Part shown: one piece after another, positions 62,195 to 64,000 of the stretch | Numbering within the stretch: position 1 is the stretch's first letter | How the letters are laid out: each line of letters starts with the position of its first letter | From: Myxocyprinus asiaticus | Taxonomy: Eukaryota; Chordata; Actinopteri; Cypriniformes; Catostomidae | Direction: 5' to 3' | Length of the DNA: 64,000 nucleotides | Assembly: GCF_019703515.2 (NCBI RefSeq) | Contig: NC_059368.1 | Location: 35,242,735 to 35,306,734, forward strand | Notes under the pieces: generated by a model | Databases searched by the model: none | What the model was told of the DNA's origin: nothing | The model's input: the letters and a program-made list of their open reading frames with translations, nothing else | Position numbers and translations under genes: made by a program

Positions 62195-62430
62195 AGCCCA
62201 GACTCGAACCTACAGTATTTAAATACCTTTGGGAATTTGAACGCCAACTGCGAGCCAGACCTCATCCCCCAACATCAGTGCCTGAGTTCACTAATGGTCT
62301 TGTGTCTGAATGGGAGAAAATCCCTGCAGCCATGTTCCAGCATCTAGTGGAAAGCTGAACCAGAGGAGTGAAAGGGAGGACCAACTCTTTATTAATGTCC
62401 ATGGTTTAGAAGGTGCATCTGTGGCTCTTG
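62195..62430 (+). mobile_element. C-terminal remnant of a Tc1-like transposase
   Basis: The frame reads FERQLRARPHPPTSVPEFTN, then LVSEWEKIPAAMFQHLVES, the usual C-terminal pattern of Tc1-like transposases (a tryptophan-containing helix followed by LVES). It is followed by GGGAGGACCAACTCTTTATT, the typical stop-region sequence. Catalytic parts and terminal repeats are missing. Confidence 0.65.
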
Positions 62431-62483
62431 TTGAAGACTTTGGAGATTATCCTAACTGTATTTTATCAGGTGAGCTCCCTGAG

Positions 62484-62907
62484 CTTGTTTACCTGGGAAG
62501 CATCATTGTGACCTCATGGCCCTCTGTCTGCCTGGCGGGGGCACCCAGTACCACTGTCAGTGTGCCATGGGCTTCCAGGGAGATGGACTTAACTGCCACA
62601 GTACAAGGCTTTAAGTCTTTGTTTCTCTGTCCTATTTGACATCAAGCCAACAGCTTGCCATGATTGTTCCTTTGAGAGTTCCCTCAGAGAATCTGTAACT
62701 TCTTCTGAAGCCTTTAATGAATTATTGCCTCAGGTTAAGTGCAGAATTGCTCTCTTGTGCTTTGAATCTGTGATCCAGATGTAGATGAGTGTGTAGAGGG
62801 GCTCGATTTCTGCAGTCCTCATTCCAAGTGTGTGAACATGCCGGGTGGCTATCACTGCCACTGTGCATCAGGCTATGAGTTTGACCTTGATTGGCATGAG
62901 TGTGTGG
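62484..62907 (+). CDS. nid2: Nidogen-2, two EGF-like exons (partial gene)
   Basis: Nidogen-2 is a secreted basement-membrane glycoprotein linking laminin and collagen IV. Exon A (62484-62600) encodes one EGF module with cysteine spacing C-x6-C-x5-C-x9-C-x-C-x8-C and the motif CAMGFQGDGLNC. Exon B (62779-62907) encodes a calcium-binding EGF module: DVDECVEGLDFC, CVNMPGGYHCHC, GYEFDLDWHEC. Both exons are phase 1 at each side, with GT donors (GTACAAG and GTAAGTG) and CAG or GAG acceptors, and join through AAT. This pair matches the modules that follow the G2 domain in nidogens. The NIDO and most of the G2 exons are not seen between ptger2 and here, so the 5' part is absent or rearranged. Later exons would lie beyond the window. 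nid2 is chosen over nid1 because of the ptger2 neighbourhood. Confidence 0.75.
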
Positions 62908-62932
62908 GTAAGTGATGGCATACATTGTAAGA

Positions 62933-63694
62933 GACCCTGTTTACACCTGTTATCAAGATGCTTTTTTGGTGATCCAATCACATGTGGCCAGTGCTAAATG
63001 CAGGTCTAAACGGGGTCTAAAACGTTTTGTAATCAAATCACAAAAAACACATATGAATGTGGTCAAAAACGCATGTAACCGCATCACATTTGATGTGTAA
63101 ATGCTAATCCATCCTGAATGCGTCCTGGCAGCAGTGAAACGCCACCCCTAACCTGTCAATTAACCACTGCGCTAAAACAAGAGTGTTAACTTTGCCGGTT
63201 ACGAGCGGCTTTAAAAGGAAATAACCGTCCGATCTGAAAAATTTAAAAGCGGATATACTGTATACACAAGCATGAGAACTTCATGGATCTTCTTCATTGT
63301 GTCATTGATATCAACATGCAGGGATACTTATGAGAAGCACGAACATCTGCAGCTCAAGGTAATACAGGTAAACCACTAACTGACAATTCTGCTCAAAATG
63401 TTGCTTTTGTGCTTAAATTAAATTTCAGAAGCATCTGGGAGAAATAGTGTGCCGTTGTTTTTGCGCTTTCTTTGTCTTTTCTGAATTTGTTGCACTTTAA
63501 TGTCATGCAGTAACACACCGATATAGTGATTGATGTATGTCGTCATGAAACAAAGTCCATCCCCTCCAAATCCGATAACAAGTGGTCACAGGAGATGCAT
63601 TTAAGTGACCAGGTGTAAACAGCAATCTGTCTCCCCTGACCACATGTGATCGGATCACCCGAGACGCATGTTAATACCAGGTGTAAACGGGGTC
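62933..63694. mobile_element. Non-autonomous DNA element with GACCCTGTTTACACCTG ends
   Basis: The left end GACCCTGTTTACACCTGTTA is mirrored by the right end, GACCCCGTTTACACCTGGTA on the other strand. Subterminal motifs GATCCAATCACATGTGG and CACATGTGATCGGATCAC are also complementary. It has no coding capacity. It begins 25 bases after the donor of the second nidogen exon. Confidence 0.8.
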
Positions 63695-64000
63695 ACAGTT
63701 GACATTAAGTACTTCTGGAAAGTTTACATGTCCTGTGGTGTGACATGCTGTACTTCATCTAAAACTTTTTTAAACAGTATTTTGCTAATCATTTTATTAA
63801 TATATTATGTATGCATCTTTCATTACCTTATATTAATTTAGAGACTACATGGAATATTTGTACTTTTATTTGTCACACCACATACCAAGTGTGGGCAAAA
63901 AGTGGATCAAAAATAGACCTAAAGAGCTAACTTAAAATAAATGCTGACCAATCACAACAAATAAATGATGCACTTTCCTTTTTCATTTGTATAAATTTTA
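63695..64000 (+). other. AT-rich intron-like DNA at the window end
   Basis: No further nidogen exon is recognised before the window ends. Confidence 0.4.

Noticed and set aside
62310..62639. 109-codon open frame as one nidogen exon
   Set aside because: It runs from Tc1-like sequence through an intron, in a different frame from the EGF cysteines; the EGF exon uses another frame with the correct spacing.

Overview
The window is nuclear DNA from a teleost fish, most likely a cyprinid and possibly a polyploid one. The reasons are split vertebrate genes with GT-AG introns, tRNA-headed SINEs resembling the cyprinid HAmo family, Tc1, hAT, piggyBac, DIRS and non-LTR elements of fish type, palindromic MITEs and long AT microsatellites. 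There is no bacterial or viral genome organisation.

Four conventional genes are visible. All four have human orthologues on 14q22, so this is a conserved neighbourhood, although compressed and reordered. cgrrf1 (+, 1387-4094, six exons, 335 codons) looks intact. psmc6 (-, 12518-4704) is tail-to-tail with it; it keeps the exons for residues 1-259 and the last 38 residues, but lacks about 90 codons in between and has substitutions at P-loop and other invariant positions, so it is probably a decayed copy. ptger2 (-, 55871-49878, two exons, 359 codons) is a complete prostaglandin E2 EP2-type receptor frame, but has leucine where the family's TM7 ligand-binding arginine is expected. nid2 (+) is represented by two EGF-module exons (62484-62600 and 62779-62907), possibly preceded by a broken G2-domain exon; the expected 5' part is not found between ptger2 and these exons.

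The 37 kb between psmc6 and ptger2, and most introns, are transposon-derived. In order: a palindromic MITE split by a full-length Tc1 (12818-15028); a Tx1/L1-like LINE on the minus strand with an internally inverted ORF2 segment and a Tc1 insertion (15531-21519); a GTTGCTAGG-rich repeat region split by a hAT element (22030-23930); a LINE with a restriction-like endonuclease (24797-27362) abutting Ty3/gypsy fragments (27365-29210); a largely unrecognised stretch (29950-33276); palindromic MITEs (33277-35575); a DIRS element containing a piggyBac copy (37213-43310); a hAT-like fragment; and a Sleeping Beauty-type Tc1 (44504-45955). The psmc6 fourth intron alone is a nest of four elements.

I see no gene cluster suggesting a new pathway or defence system. 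The most useful observations are the partial psmc6 and nid2 copies beside an intact cgrrf1, the TM7 substitution in ptger2, and several nested or inverted transposons whose target sites can be read to the base.
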